A stretch of DNA of 64,000 bases, taken from the NCBI GenBank assembly GCA_022813625.1, contig JAKLMB010000004.1, forward strand, positions 992,001 through 1,056,000. Reading direction: 5' to 3'. Within the stretch, counting starts at the first letter, position 1. Each line of letters opens with the position of its first letter. This DNA comes from Aaosphaeria pasadenensis. Taxonomy: Eukaryota > Ascomycota > Dothideomycetes > Pleosporales. Positions 33,547-44,276 of this stretch are shown in pieces. The position numbers and the translations under genes were made by a program. Under the pieces are notes generated by a model. That model saw only the letters and a list, made by a program, of their open reading frames with translations. It searched no databases and was not told where the DNA came from.

Positions 33547-33972
33547 CTAGGAAAAGATTGGGATGAGATCGATCCAAATCTGCTGGCAGTCAAGACAGAG
33601 AACACAATGAGATGGCACCCACACGATGAACTGTAAATCCGGAATCCGAATCCAACACTCATTCGCAATCTTCTCCACCACGCCGAAGCACTCGCCCATA
33701 TCGAGTGTCCTGTTCTGATGCCCTGTCGCCGTGACGACCAGCGCGTCGTACTTTTCGCCGGTGTCGTACGGAAGCGGCTTCTCACACGCCATCCTGCACG
33801 AATGGTGTAGATGTCCCTGGAACGCGGCGACAGACGTGGGCGTGCGGCTATCGCTGCAGGTGAGGGTTCCGTTTACGTACTTGGTCGGTTGCTCGTAATC
33901 TCTGCAGTCTGCACGGGCCTGAGGGATCAGTGCTAGGATGCATAGTGCGTAGAGTGAGGTAGGGAGATGCAT
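33547..33972 (-). CDS. Small secreted cysteine-rich protein
   Basis: Protein of 141 residues from ATG 33972. A clear signal peptide (LYALCILALIPQARA, cleavage near Ala-Asp) is followed by a mature domain of about 120 residues with at least eight Cys (DCRDY, LTCSD, SCRMAC, GECFG, NECW, SHCVLCLDC) and two N-glycosylation sites (NGT, NRT). No known family recognised. Such proteins are often effectors or surface proteins in plant- or insect-associated fungi, which is inference. The last 25 residues could be read differently if a short intron (GTGTGG..CCAG, about 33590-33550) is used. Confidence 0.7.
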   Translation of the reverse strand: MHLPTSLYALCILALIPQARADCRDYEQPTKYVNGTLTCSDSRTPTSVAAFQGHLHHSCRMACEKPLPYDTGEKYDALVVTATGHQNRTLDMGECFGVVEKIANECWIRIPDLQFIVWVPSHCVLCLDCQQIWIDLIPIFS

Positions 33973-35103
33973 CGTGTGCGGCGGGTTTTCTTTATTGGGA
34001 TGTTTCTTTTCTGACTTAATGATAATCAACAATACACAAACCTATTCTCCCCGAAAAAAGAATGACTTGCAGTGATTGAGAAATTCTGCGCGCTCTTATA
34101 TGAGTCTTGTACGGTTCCTGTCTGGTCGGAACTTGAGTCTGCATTTGGATTCATCTAGCCACGCTGTGTTGCCAAGAGGGTGAGTATATTTCCGGCAATA
34201 TACGCAACCTTGCACGAAATCTTCCCATTGAAGGCTCGATATTGAGGCATTGGAAATTGAGAAGTGCCTTTTGATGGAGATATGTTCGTCGCAGTTGTAG
34301 AACTGCTGCCCGGGCGTTGTTTGATTCTTATATGTTTCCCTTTAGCGAACTTCAGGTGATCCATAAAACATCCATTGCGACGTTACAATGCCAGTGAACG
34401 GCGTGTTGCAACATGGCAAGTATAGGACGCCTGGGCTGCTATGGTCGCGCTCAGGGCATGCCGAATAGATTAATGAAGGTCTAGTTCCCACACGACCCTA
34501 AATTGCAATGCGACAAGAATAGAAAACATAAATGTGATGAGGCAACCCGTTTGCTCGGTATATCGCGAGGCGGCGTCCTATTACCGAATGACGAGCGATA
34601 TTCCTATTTGGGAACAGAGAATTTGGGTGGAGTCCTTTTTCAGGATACTTGCATCTACATATATTATGATCTTGCAGAGCCTTCAAAATGGAAAGTATTT
34701 CATTTGAAGAGAGAAATACAAGCAACTTTTGAGCGGAATTCGTCTGGCATACTCTGAGAGTTTCTCCCATCTCTGATTGGATTGGCAACTGAAACTATTT
34801 TTAACCCTCATCCCCTATGAACCCATCTAGTGGACAATCTACTATACTTCTGAAATTGGAACTGAGAAACGTCGGATTCCTAGTACAAGAGCTTGTTTTA
34901 TGTTCACGCGGACCTGACGCCATATCGCGTGACGATGCTGACCATACCCCAACGCTTACAAATACGATCGAACGTGTACGAAGCGAAGGATTGCGGAGTT
35001 CTTATCATTAATCTCAATCAGATATCTCCAACATCCCCTCTCAATTTATAAACATTTACCAAGCTACGAGTGTTCAAGCTACCTAACATTCATTTCTTGC
35101 GTG
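33973..35103. other. Intergenic, divergent promoters
   Basis: About 1.1 kb between the secreted protein (minus) and the dehydrogenase (plus); no supportable gene, AT-leaning. Confidence 0.55.
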
Positions 35104-36060
35104 ATGTCGTCTCCTTTAGCGACCGTCGGCATTCTATCAATAGGGCAAATGGGACTTGGAGTAGCCAAACTACTCGTCGCTCACAATTACCATGTCATCA
35201 CCAACGTCTCCGATCGAAGCTCCGCGACCCAGGCTCGTGCACATGATGCACAATTAGGCCTCGTCCAAAGCGACACGGAGCTCGTGCAGCAAAGCGATTA
35301 CATCCTATCCATAGTCCCGCCCCGGGATGCTGTGGAAACCGCACGACGATTCATCTTCGCGTATGAAACCGCCAATAAACCAACCACCACCCAACCTTTG
35401 TACTACCTCGACTTAAATGCAATCTCCCCTTCAACAGCAACCTCAATTGCCGACGAGTTCGCGCAGAAGGCACCTGGCATCCGCTTCATCGACGGCGGCA
35501 TAATCGGCGCTCCGCCATCGCCGTCCTCATCCTCATCATCGTCTTCGATCTGGATTCGTCCTGGAATTCCCCTATCCGGACCTCACCCCCTCTACACCGC
35601 CGAGAAGTCTGGTCCCCATCTCGCCGAAGTGCTCAACTCGCGGCACCTCGGTCCGAAGATCGGGTCCGCGTCCGGGGTGAAATGCTGCTTCGCGGCCATT
35701 TCGAAGGGCCTCACGGCGCTGATGCTGCAGTCGTTCACGACGGCGAACGCGCTGGGCGTGCTCCCGGCTCTGCAGGATTACCTAAAGGAGTACAATCCTG
35801 CGGCGGCCCAGCGAGTAGATAAGAGCGTAGTTGGCTGCGCGTCCAAAGCATATCGGTGGGTTGAAGAGATGAATCAGATTGGGGATTGCTTTGCGGAGGA
35901 TGGTGGGTGGCAGCAGCAGGCGAAGGTTTTTAGGGAGATTGCACAGGTTTATGAGGGGTTGGCTGGGCTGGTGGAGAGGAGAGGCGGCGTTGATGGGTTT
36001 GAGGATGCGGCATCAGTTGCTAATGCGTTGAGTGGGGATCTCAATGGTAAGGAGGCATGA
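35104..36060 (+). CDS. 6-phosphogluconate-dehydrogenase-like NAD(P)-binding protein (DUF1932)
   Basis: Single-exon protein of 318 residues from ATG 35104. The N-terminal Rossmann fold carries VGILSIGQMGLGVAKLL, a Gly-rich dinucleotide motif of the 6PGDH/beta-hydroxyacid dehydrogenase superfamily with Ser in place of one Gly. DYILSIVPP and LYYLDLNAISP follow, then FIDGGIIGAPP. After a Ser-rich insert (eight consecutive Ser) comes the helical C-terminal domain with ASGVKCCFAAISKGLTAL, matching the DUF1932 dimerisation region. The family reduces or oxidises hydroxyacid-type substrates; the actual substrate is unknown. The Lys in SKGLTAL is at the position of the usual catalytic Lys region. Confidence 0.85.
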   Translation: MSSPLATVGILSIGQMGLGVAKLLVAHNYHVITNVSDRSSATQARAHDAQLGLVQSDTELVQQSDYILSIVPPRDAVETARRFIFAYETANKPTTTQPLYYLDLNAISPSTATSIADEFAQKAPGIRFIDGGIIGAPPSPSSSSSSSSIWIRPGIPLSGPHPLYTAEKSGPHLAEVLNSRHLGPKIGSASGVKCCFAAISKGLTALMLQSFTTANALGVLPALQDYLKEYNPAAAQRVDKSVVGCASKAYRWVEEMNQIGDCFAEDGGWQQQAKVFREIAQVYEGLAGLVERRGGVDGFEDAASVANALSGDLNGKEA

Positions 36061-36654
36061 TGGTGGAATTGGAATGGTTGGAGAATGTGTTATGGATTAT
36101 TTATGAGTATGAATTAGTTAATGCATTAAGGTCTACGACTGGATTGTGGAAGAAGAAGGAAGAGTGTCCCAATTGGCTCTCACCGTGACATTGATAGTGG
36201 TGGAGGATGATATCTAGACTAAAATATGCCTGCCGAGGATAACACACTGGCATGGAAGCAATCTCCCTAATACAATCACAGAAATGATTAATCTATCTCG
36301 CTTCCATCTCCAGTATTTGCCCAGTCCTAAGAGACTAATTATTACATAGCAAAATCATTGAGTCATGAAGTTTTCAATCCGTCCGTTGACTCGGCTCTAC
36401 CTACACCGAGCCATGGGACCCTTTTGCGCGAACCCGCCCTGTAGATATTCCGTCATCGCGGTTTCCCTTCCTTGCAAAGGACTAGACCCCGGACCCCAAA
36501 TTGCGGAGATGAGGCTAAAGATGCATACCGGCGATCTCGGTCGCTTCCAAACCTGGAGAAAGAAACAACTCATAAGAAGGCACCACCCAATGCCCTCAAT
36601 GGATACAACGACATTCAATTCCCGTTCACCATCACGGTGTTCATACCACACAAG
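36061..36654. other. Intergenic / promoter of carboxylesterase
   Basis: No gene. Upstream ATGs in the leader are in frame (36472 onward) but precede a strong signal peptide at 36655, which decides the start. Confidence 0.55.
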
Positions 36655-38288
36655 ATGGCTCCACTATCAATCTGGCTGCTCCCACTCATATCACTCATCC
36701 AAACCTCCATCGCAGCAACCCCCCCAACCGTCCACCTCAACTATGGCACCTTCGCCGGCGCCTACTCCCAACCCTACAACCTAACCTACTTCCGCAAGAT
36801 CCCCTTCGCAGCACCTCCCTCCGGCCGCAATCGCTTCCGCGCGCCGCAGCCCCCTCTTCAAATCAATGGCACGTACGACACGGACGCCCCCTTCGACATG
36901 TGTCCGCAGCGCACCGTCAACGGCTCCGAAGACTGCCTCTACCTCGGCGTGTACTCGCGGCCCTGGACCGCCTCGCAGCCCCTCCGCCCCGTCCTCCTGA
37001 CCTTCTACGGCGGCGGCTTCATCCAGGGCAGCGCGACGTTCACGATCCCGCCGTCCGGGTTCCCCGTGCTGAACGCGAGCCTCGCCAATGACTATGTCGT
37101 CGTGTACTCCAACTACCGCACCAATGTCTTCGGGTTCCTGCCCGGCGAGAAGGTCGCGAAGCACCCAGAGGCGGACCTGAATAACGGGTTGCTGGACCAG
37201 CGGGCGGCGTTGGAGTGGATTCGGGAGAATATTGGGGGGTTTGGCGGGGATAAGGGGGATGTCACGATTTGGGGGCAGTCGGCTGGGGGAGGATCCGTGG
37301 TAGCGCAGACGATTGCGGAGGGGAATCGCGGGAGGGGTTTATTTAAGAAAGCGATGGCGAGCTCGCCGTTCTGGCCGAAGACGTATAGGTATGATTCGGA
37401 GGAGGCGGAGCGGTTGTATGAGTTGGTTGTCAAGGGCGTGGGGTGCGATGGGAAGGAGGATGAGATTGCGTGTTTGAAGAGCGTGGATGTGCAGAAGCTG
37501 AGGGATGTGAGCTTGGGGATTTCGACGAGTCAGCAGTATACGACGAGCACGTTTACTTGGGGCCCGTTCATTGACGACAGTTTCTTGACAGAGGGTTTGG
37601 CGAGCGTAGTGAAGAGTGGGAGATTGAATGCCGGCGCGGTGCTGAGCAGTTACAATCTGCACGAGGGCGAGAACTTCATACCGCCTGGTTTCGCAAATGC
37701 TGCTGGATCAGCGGGGTTCAACTCCTCAGTCGCTAGCTTTGATCGTTGGCTTGAAGGCTTCCTGCCTCAGTTTGGCAAAGGCGAATTGACAAGGGTAAAG
37801 GAGTTGTACCCAGAGAGTGGTGTCGCCGAGGAGATCAAGTGGAACACAACCTATGAACGGGCGGGGCTGATATACAGGGACCTCATTCTGGCGTGCCCAG
37901 CTTATTGGCTTGCAAACACCGCACGCAAGGGTTGGTTGATGGAGTACACGATCGATCCTGCGAAGCATGCTTCTGATACCGTATATGTGAGTTCGCTCGT
38001 TTAGCAACAAGAGATCCGAGCTGACTGTCCCAGTGGAACACAATCAATCCAATCCAGAAGTCGGATCCGCTGATCTACGAGAGTCTTGCAGGGGCAATGG
38101 GGAGCTTCGCACAAACCGGCGACCCGAACGCCCATAAGATTACCAACGAGACAGTCGTTGGAGTACCAAGTCTGAAAAAGAAGGAACAATTTGTGGTGCG
38201 AAAGAGTGGTCCGGCGAGAGGAAACATCAGGCCTTTGGAGCGTAGGTGTGACTTTTGGTTGCGAGTGGCGGATAAAGTTCCTATTTAG
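36655..38288 (+). CDS. Secreted type-B carboxylesterase
   Basis: Exons 36655-37986 and 38034-38288, 528 residues; the 47-nt intron is GTGAGT..CCCAG. A signal peptide (MAPLSIWLLPLISLIQTSIA) starts at 36655. Family signatures in order: FRKIPFAAPP, EDCLYLGVYS, FYGGGFIQGSATF (oxyanion hole), ALEWIRENIGGFGGD, and GQSAGG with nucleophile Ser209. The acidic residue is in NLHEGENF (Glu337) and the His in DPAKHASDTVYW (His438), the latter pair completed by exon 2. Several NxS/T sites suggest glycosylation. It hydrolyses carboxylic esters outside the cell; substrate unknown (lipases, cutin-related and mycotoxin esterases share this fold). Convergent with the mannosyltransferase gene. Confidence 0.92.
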
Positions 38289-38707
38289 ATCGTTGAATAT
38301 GTCTTGCATATAAATGTACAAAGTGGGTATCGTTCTTCTCTGGTCAGAGACCAAAATCTACCTGGTTGGTCAAAGCCACGTCCTTATCGGCCATGCACCC
38401 ATATTGATCCCAAAGCGCAGCTGAACATACTGGAGCAAGCGCAACAATGATGTAGATGGTTCAGCTGGCAATAATGCTGGCCTGGTAGCATGGAATGTTC
38501 TTGTGCTGGGTCTTCTGTAGAGAAGAAAGCTTTCCGAAGCACTCTTGAGGATTACCAATCGAAGTGCCGCGTCGAACTCCAGTGCAGAAGCAGGCATTCG
38601 CTGCACAACCAGGGAGCCTCTTCCTATGCTCGACCACTCTGTTAGACGGGCGGAACGTGGACGTTCGCGGGTCATCTGTGAACGGTTTCAATGGCTGGCC
38701 ACCCATT
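38289..38707. other. Convergent 3' spacer
   Basis: 420 bp between two converging stops; nothing else seen. Confidence 0.5.
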
Positions 38708-40069
38708 TCACACATGCTTCCACCCCTTCTCCATAAGAACCTGCATTTCATTGATCAAGCAAATCAGTCCTCGCTCTTTCCCTTCCGTACCTGCCTCCCA
38801 GCGTTTAACTCTTCCCCGCACTATCCATTCCTTGAGAAGAGGGGTTGTCGTCCAACGCAAGATCCGGTTCTTCCATTTAGCTTCCAAGATGCCGATGGAT
38901 GACAATGACGCATAAGGGGCGTTGATGGCTTCGTATGCTGCTATGGTATAGCCGACCTTGACGTTTGGATTGAGATAGAGGCCCTTGGTGACGGAAAGAG
39001 GGTTGTCTGCGTGTATGAGACAGCATTCCGATCCTTCCAAATGCGACGCTGCAAGCGAATCGGGTATCGCTCGGAAGCGAAGAGGGGGTGATGCAAGAAA
39101 AGGTTCCACTGGCATAGCAACTGAAATCTATAGTCAGCATGATTCTCGATCAAGTACGATCAGTAAGTCCTAGGCGGAGTCTTCTCCTTACCCATTCCGT
39201 TCCAACAGGATGTCACCGGTACCGGCTGGAACCGCTCCATCGCGCGTCGAGATCTAGAGGAGCGAAAGTACGGCCATGTACTCATTACAGTCTCATGGCC
39301 GTCACTGTCCCTCAGCGCAAAAGTGTCATAGTAATATGGAGGCTTGATAAAATCCAGTGAACATGCAGCAGCGTAATTTCCATTGTTCGTGTCCAATAGG
39401 GTAAGAACATCGGATGGCTGTTACCACTAGTAAGAAAGATCCCCATGGTAAATATTGGAAGTCACCTACAGTAAAGATAACATCGTTCAAGAAGAGAACC
39501 AAGTCAAAATGCTGCCCCTCCTCAGACATTGTTCGAAGAGGCTCTAGCACACGATTGCGCAAACTCGCGAGGAACGGGATGCGGCGTAGCTCTTGCGATC
39601 CATGTGGCGACCGTACCCATCCATCGCTAGTGGGCTCTTTGACGAGTTCGTCCTTGTGGGTAGTATTCGACATGTCGATCCGGTGGGGAACCTGGAAGTC
39701 GTTCAAGGCATTGTCAAGCTCATTCAATGCACCCTTTGTATCATCCCAGCTTCCACTCTCGTAGATTGAAACGAAGACATTCTTTGGGCCCAGTTCATGG
39801 ACCAGATCCACCAGGGCAGTATTCCACCTGTCCCTCAAAAGACCGGCATTATTGTAGTGCTGACTTGCTATATATATTCGCTTGGTATTCGCAGGTGGAG
39901 ATCTTGTATGTAGACTTGCGGTTTGAGAGGAAGTTATATGGATTATTCGAACCGTATCGGCCAGGAATAAAAGAGCGAGGAGGACGACAAGGACAGGAGA
40001 TCGAAGGAGGCGTCGGATGCGGCGGAGGGTCTGGGTTCTGCGTCCCATTAGTCTTGTATCAGAGTGCAT
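38708..40069 (-). CDS. CMT1/CAP59-type alpha-1,3-mannosyltransferase
   Basis: Three exons, 40069-39470, 39417-39192 and 39120-38708, coding 412 residues. Type II Golgi topology: a short basic tail (RRTQTLRRIRRLLRS), then a single helix VLVVLLALLFLADTV, then the luminal domain. Family signatures are all present: ASQHYNNAGLLRDRW, NVFVSIYESGSWD, FLNDVIFT joined to DVLTLLDTNNGNYAAACSLD across intron 1, SCWNGMVAM across intron 2, LEGSECCLIHADNP, and NPNVKVGYT. Related Cryptococcus enzymes transfer mannose from GDP-mannose to alpha-1,3 linkages in capsule polysaccharide; in ascomycetes the acceptor is not established. An in-frame second Met at 40048 could also start the protein. Confidence 0.92.
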
Positions 40070-40476
40070 ACACCGTAGAGAGAGATGATAGCAATGAACG
40101 GGCACACGACATGAGAAATAGTGAGTCCATGGATGTAAGAGAAATCAGGCTGCAAACGTACCTTTGAAATGAATCCTTTAGGAGCACAGAACCGGCCGCA
40201 GCACTCAAGTGAGCACAACACCAAGAATGGGTGAGCAATGCCGCGTACAGTTGAGTCTCGAGAACGTATCGCCAAGTTACACTTTATTGCACGAACATAG
40301 TATAGCGCATCTGGGCGGAACACCCCTGGACAGATTCAACCAATGAGAGGACACCCCGCACAAAGGCACGCTTGCTGCAATTGGCAATGCCTTTAAGGAT
40401 TCGCCCGTCAGGCATTGGCGCATATGGAATTGTGTAAGATTATACGTCTCATAGTCAGCCTAATATACCTCGGACC
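40070..40476. other. Intergenic
   Basis: About 400 bp upstream of the mannosyltransferase and downstream of the chromate transporter; no gene. Confidence 0.5.
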
Positions 40477-42299
40477 TCACCTCCCCACAGCGCCATACCA
40501 TCCGATACCCAGAACTGCTCCAATGATAATGGCCAAGGCCGGAGGTACACCGAACCAAGCATTTTCTGCATATGTCACAGCGGCGACAACCACCCACCAC
40601 GGCTCAAGAGCTAGACTCTTGCCGTTTGTCGATTCGGGGGTGAGATATCCTATTTCCCATAACCTGTAGACGGCAGTAAAGACGAGGCCTACCGCAGTCG
40701 CATTGATACCTCTCAATAGACTGGCTGCCCACGCCTTGGTGCGAAGGATGCGCCAGATGGATTGGACGCCTAAGAGGATTAATAGACCCGGCGAGAATAT
40801 ACCGACAAAACTAAGAAATGCACCAACAATGGTTACTGTCTTCGTCGGTGCTAGCGTAAGAGCTCCGAGGTATACACTGAAGTTGAAATTCGGGCCTGGG
40901 AGAGCCTGGATGATGGCGAGTCCTATCAAGAAATCGCGCGGTGAAACCCACCCAGGCTGTACGACATACTCTCGTAACAGAGGGATGACGACCGGGCCGC
41001 CTCCAAAGATGATCGTCCCTGCAAGGTACATATTGGCGAACAAATCGAATATCAAAGGGCGTGTGCGAAGAGTACCGCGGAGCACCATGACAATGACGAA
41101 GGATACTGAATTGTGTTAAAATCATTCTCAAAGTCTAGTAGTGGCGCTGGGGACTCACTTAGAAAGAATGCAATTATACATGAGGCGATCTTAATTGATA
41201 TTCCATGTGTCGTTGTGTCGGGTGCAGAGTCCGCCGGCTGTAGAGTTTGCTGGTTCAAATTCGTCAGGGGAGCTTGGGATTCAGATCTTGCAAGATCATT
41301 GCGGTCAGACTGTGGACGTCCTCTCATGCTGGAAGCTGGTGTACGCCGCTGGACGCCATCCTGTCCATTCGATCTTTCGCCGAGAGGAGTCGAGTCAACG
41401 ACCTCAACAGTGGTGGCTTCTTGATCAGCAGGAGCCAAGTTATTCGCGAGCTGCCTTCTTCTCCAGTTTGCCTTCATCTTGCCAATCTTCCTCTGTAGCC
41501 AGAGATCCCATACCAAAGCAACAATGCCGCCAATTGCGATAAGCATTGGGAAATACCAAAGCGCGTTGTAGCACAATCCTGCACAGGCGCCAGCGATCAC
41601 AAGAATCCGAGTAGCGTTATCTGTAATCGCCCTGCCCGCCAACTGCGCTTTCATTAGCGGTCATCAAACGTATTGCACCTATCCAACTGACCTGGACAGC
41701 AGCTAGAGCAATGATGCCCACGGTACTCGCGTTCATACCAGTCAACAACGCATATACGATCGGCGGTAATTGATCTGGCATTCGCTGCACTCCCAGCGAC
41801 AGGGCGTACATTGCAGTCGCTGCTGGCAGACTCCATAGTAGGAATACGAATACGGCAGGTATCAGGCCAGCATGCATTTGTGCGATTGCAAAGACCATTT
41901 TTGTGCTGGCGGGTCCGGGAAGAGCCTGGCTGACAGCAAATAGTTCTTGATACTTGTATTATAAGCTTCACCCAGATCGATTGCGACGGAAGAGGCGACG
42001 TACAGTTTGTTCATCGATCCATTTTGTCTTTCCACCTTTCCCTTCGACGAATCTTTGATGGATGATTTGAAAATGTACAGGTGGTCCGCCGAATGCCTAT
42101 GAAGTGTGGATTAGTCCTGCGGCATTGGCTACTGTGAAGTGTTTATTCAATTTGAATTACGCACCGTGAAACCGAGATCCCAGGTTCGGGCAAACACCTC
42201 CAGGAGTCGCTTGTACAATTTCTCGTTGTTTGCCCTCAACGTGAAGCGCTCATCTCTCGAGTACGCCCGGACGGCCCTGAGGATGTCGAGAAGCGGCAT
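40477..42299 (-). CDS. Two-domain chromate transporter (CHR family)
   Basis: Five exons, 42299-42165, 42096-42004, 41952-41692, 41642-41159 and 41105-40477, coding 533 residues. Two homologous CHR halves: half one with FTAFGGPPVHFQIIHQRFV, FAVSQALPGPASTKMVFAIA and GMNASTVGIIALA; half two with TIIFGGGPVVIPLLREYVV, GLAIIQALPGPNFNFSVYLG and GINATAVGLVFTAVYRL. The conserved GGP and QALPGP motifs are complete in both. A hydrophilic linker of about 110 residues joins the halves. ChrA-type proteins export chromate and take part in chromate/sulfate homeostasis; fungal members are membrane proteins giving chromate resistance. Confidence 0.93.
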
Positions 42300-42808
42300 T
42301 GCTCTTTGGAGTGTGGCAATGGAGTCAACATATATTCATAACGATACGTTTTGAAGAAGATGGATCAGTCAGGCGCAGATCAGTCCATTGTATTCCGATG
42401 TTGAAGCGCTCTGCAAATCTATTATCCTGTAGAAAGGGAGGAGCAGGTGCGCGACTGAGGCAGGAAGCAGCAGATACGCTTTATGACAAAAGCTCCTGGT
42501 GGCATGGCGATTGCCATTCCACACCAATCAGACAAGTCAAAAATGACGAATTGCGGAGGATGAATAGGCCCGTCAGGTTCGCCAAGGTATGGCGTAGCGG
42601 AATGAAGCAGCTCGGCTGTGATAGGTATACTAAGGAAGAGTGGTTGCGAGGGGCAAGTATAGGCGAGCAATCTGCCCCGCAACGGACCTCCGAAGTTGCT
42701 AACAATATTATTTGCATCAACACTTCAATTCGCAACCTCTGAGTTCGCTGCATAAACGAGCAATTGATTCACCCAGGTCTCCAGATTTCTTTCGAGGAAA
42801 AGACAACG
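42300..42808. other. Divergent promoter region
   Basis: About 500 bp between the chromate transporter (minus) and the acetyltransferase (plus); no gene. Confidence 0.5.
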
Positions 42809-43504
42809 ATGGCGACAGTGCGACCCATGCGTCCAGACGATCTCTGGCGCATAACCTCTACGAACCTCGACTACCTCACAGAAACATACAACATCAGCTT
42901 CTACCTCGAATACCTCACAAAATGGCCAGAGCTATGCCGCATAATCGAAGGCCCTGATGGAGAGATCGAAGGCTACAGTAAGTCACATATATTCACACCG
43001 TCCGCTCTGCATTCCTCTCTCCCCGCTGCTCAACCACCAACCTTCCCACCTACCTACCTCCCCCCAATCTCAAAACCTCCAACTAACACCCCCAAAGTCC
43101 TAGGCAAACTCGAATCCTCCCCCTTCCCACCTCCCACAACACCCTACCACCCCTCCACTTGCCCGGACCCAAACTACCTCCCCTGGCACGGCCACATAAC
43201 CGCGCTGACCGTGTCCCCGCGAGCCCGGCGCCTCGGCCACGCAACCCGGCTCTCGACGTCCCTTGAGGAAGCCTCCGACGCCAACGGCGCCTGGTTCGTC
43301 GACCTGTTCGTGCGGGCTAGCAACGAGATCGCGAAGGAGCTGTACCGCAAGATGGGGTACAGTGTGTACAGGACGGTTGCGAACTATTACAACGACGGGG
43401 AGGATGCGCTGGATATGCGGAAGCCGTGTAGTAGGGATAAGGATCGGGGGTGCGTTAGGGAGGATGGAGAGAGCCATAGGGTTAATCCGGAGGATGTGTG
43501 GTGA
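42809..43504 (+). CDS. nat3: NatB N-terminal acetyltransferase catalytic subunit
   Basis: Exons 42809-42977 and 43098-43504, 191 residues. It matches eukaryotic NAA20/Nat3: MRPDDLWRITSTNLDYLTET, FYLEYLTKWPELCRI, GYILGK spanning the intron, WHGHITALTVSPRARRLGHA with the acetyl-CoA-binding R-x-x-R/G-x-A-type loop, WFVDLFVRASNEIAKELYRK and MGYSVYRTVANYY. A Pro/Ser-rich insert (FPPPTTPYHPSTCPDPN) sits between strands where the family usually has a short loop. NatB, with the Mdm20/NAA25 subunit (not in the window), acetylates nascent proteins starting Met-Asp, Met-Glu, Met-Asn or Met-Gln at the ribosome. Confidence 0.95.
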   Translation: MATVRPMRPDDLWRITSTNLDYLTETYNISFYLEYLTKWPELCRIIEGPDGEIEGYSKSHIFTPSALHSSLPAAQPPTFPPTYLPPISKPPTNTPKVLGKLESSPFPPPTTPYHPSTCPDPNYLPWHGHITALTVSPRARRLGHATRLSTSLEEASDANGAWFVDLFVRASNEIAKELYRKMGYSVYRTVANYYNDGEDALDMRKPCSRDKDRGCVREDGESHRVNPEDVW

Positions 43505-44276
43505 GGGGAGGGGTTGAGAGACTGCGGCGATTTTTGTCGACTTGCTAATTTATGAGGGACCAGTGGGAGGGGGTGGTGCACGAGCTGGGGATGAAGGGAG
43601 GGGAAGTTAATGATATTTTGGGATTTTAGGGCTGGCTTCAGAGATTTGACGAGCGAGCATTATGTAGGGAGAAAGGAGAAGAAGAAGGGCAGAGCTTTCG
43701 GGAGGCTTGCCAACGAAGCGCCCGTCACGCTATCACAACGACGACATCAGGAAACCGATGTTTCCCAGGGGAAGATGGTGAATCGTTGTATTAGACCAAG
43801 TTGATCCGGTCACACATCACGCACTACAACCAACACCTACGACGAAACATCAACCGAACATGATTCATTTCAGTCCATGTGGACTACGTCTATATCATGT
43901 ACCATGTAGATACAGAAAGCTCAATACATCCAAGAATCGAAACAGGGAAAATACACGCTATGAATCATAAATGACTTGATAGATGATAAAGGCCGTATGA
44001 ACGAGAAAAATAAAATAAAAAGAATACTGATTGTCCGCCCTGCCTTGCCTTGCCCAAAATGGGGGTATATAGCCAAAAAGAAGAAAGAAAGAAGAAAAAT
44101 GCCATCTAGAAAACCGTATGCCTCTTCGTCATTGGCCGTTTGTTGGTGAAAGGTCGGATGTGAATCAGGTATGTCGTCGGGGAAGGTGTAAATGCCACCC
44201 CATAGATATCATATGCCTTCCAGCGGTAGTTGTGATCCGGCGATATGTCGTCACCGTTGATACACCTCCCGATCCT
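43505..44276. other. Convergent 3' spacer
   Basis: No gene over about 770 bp between converging stops; A-rich stretch near 43990-44100. Confidence 0.55.
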
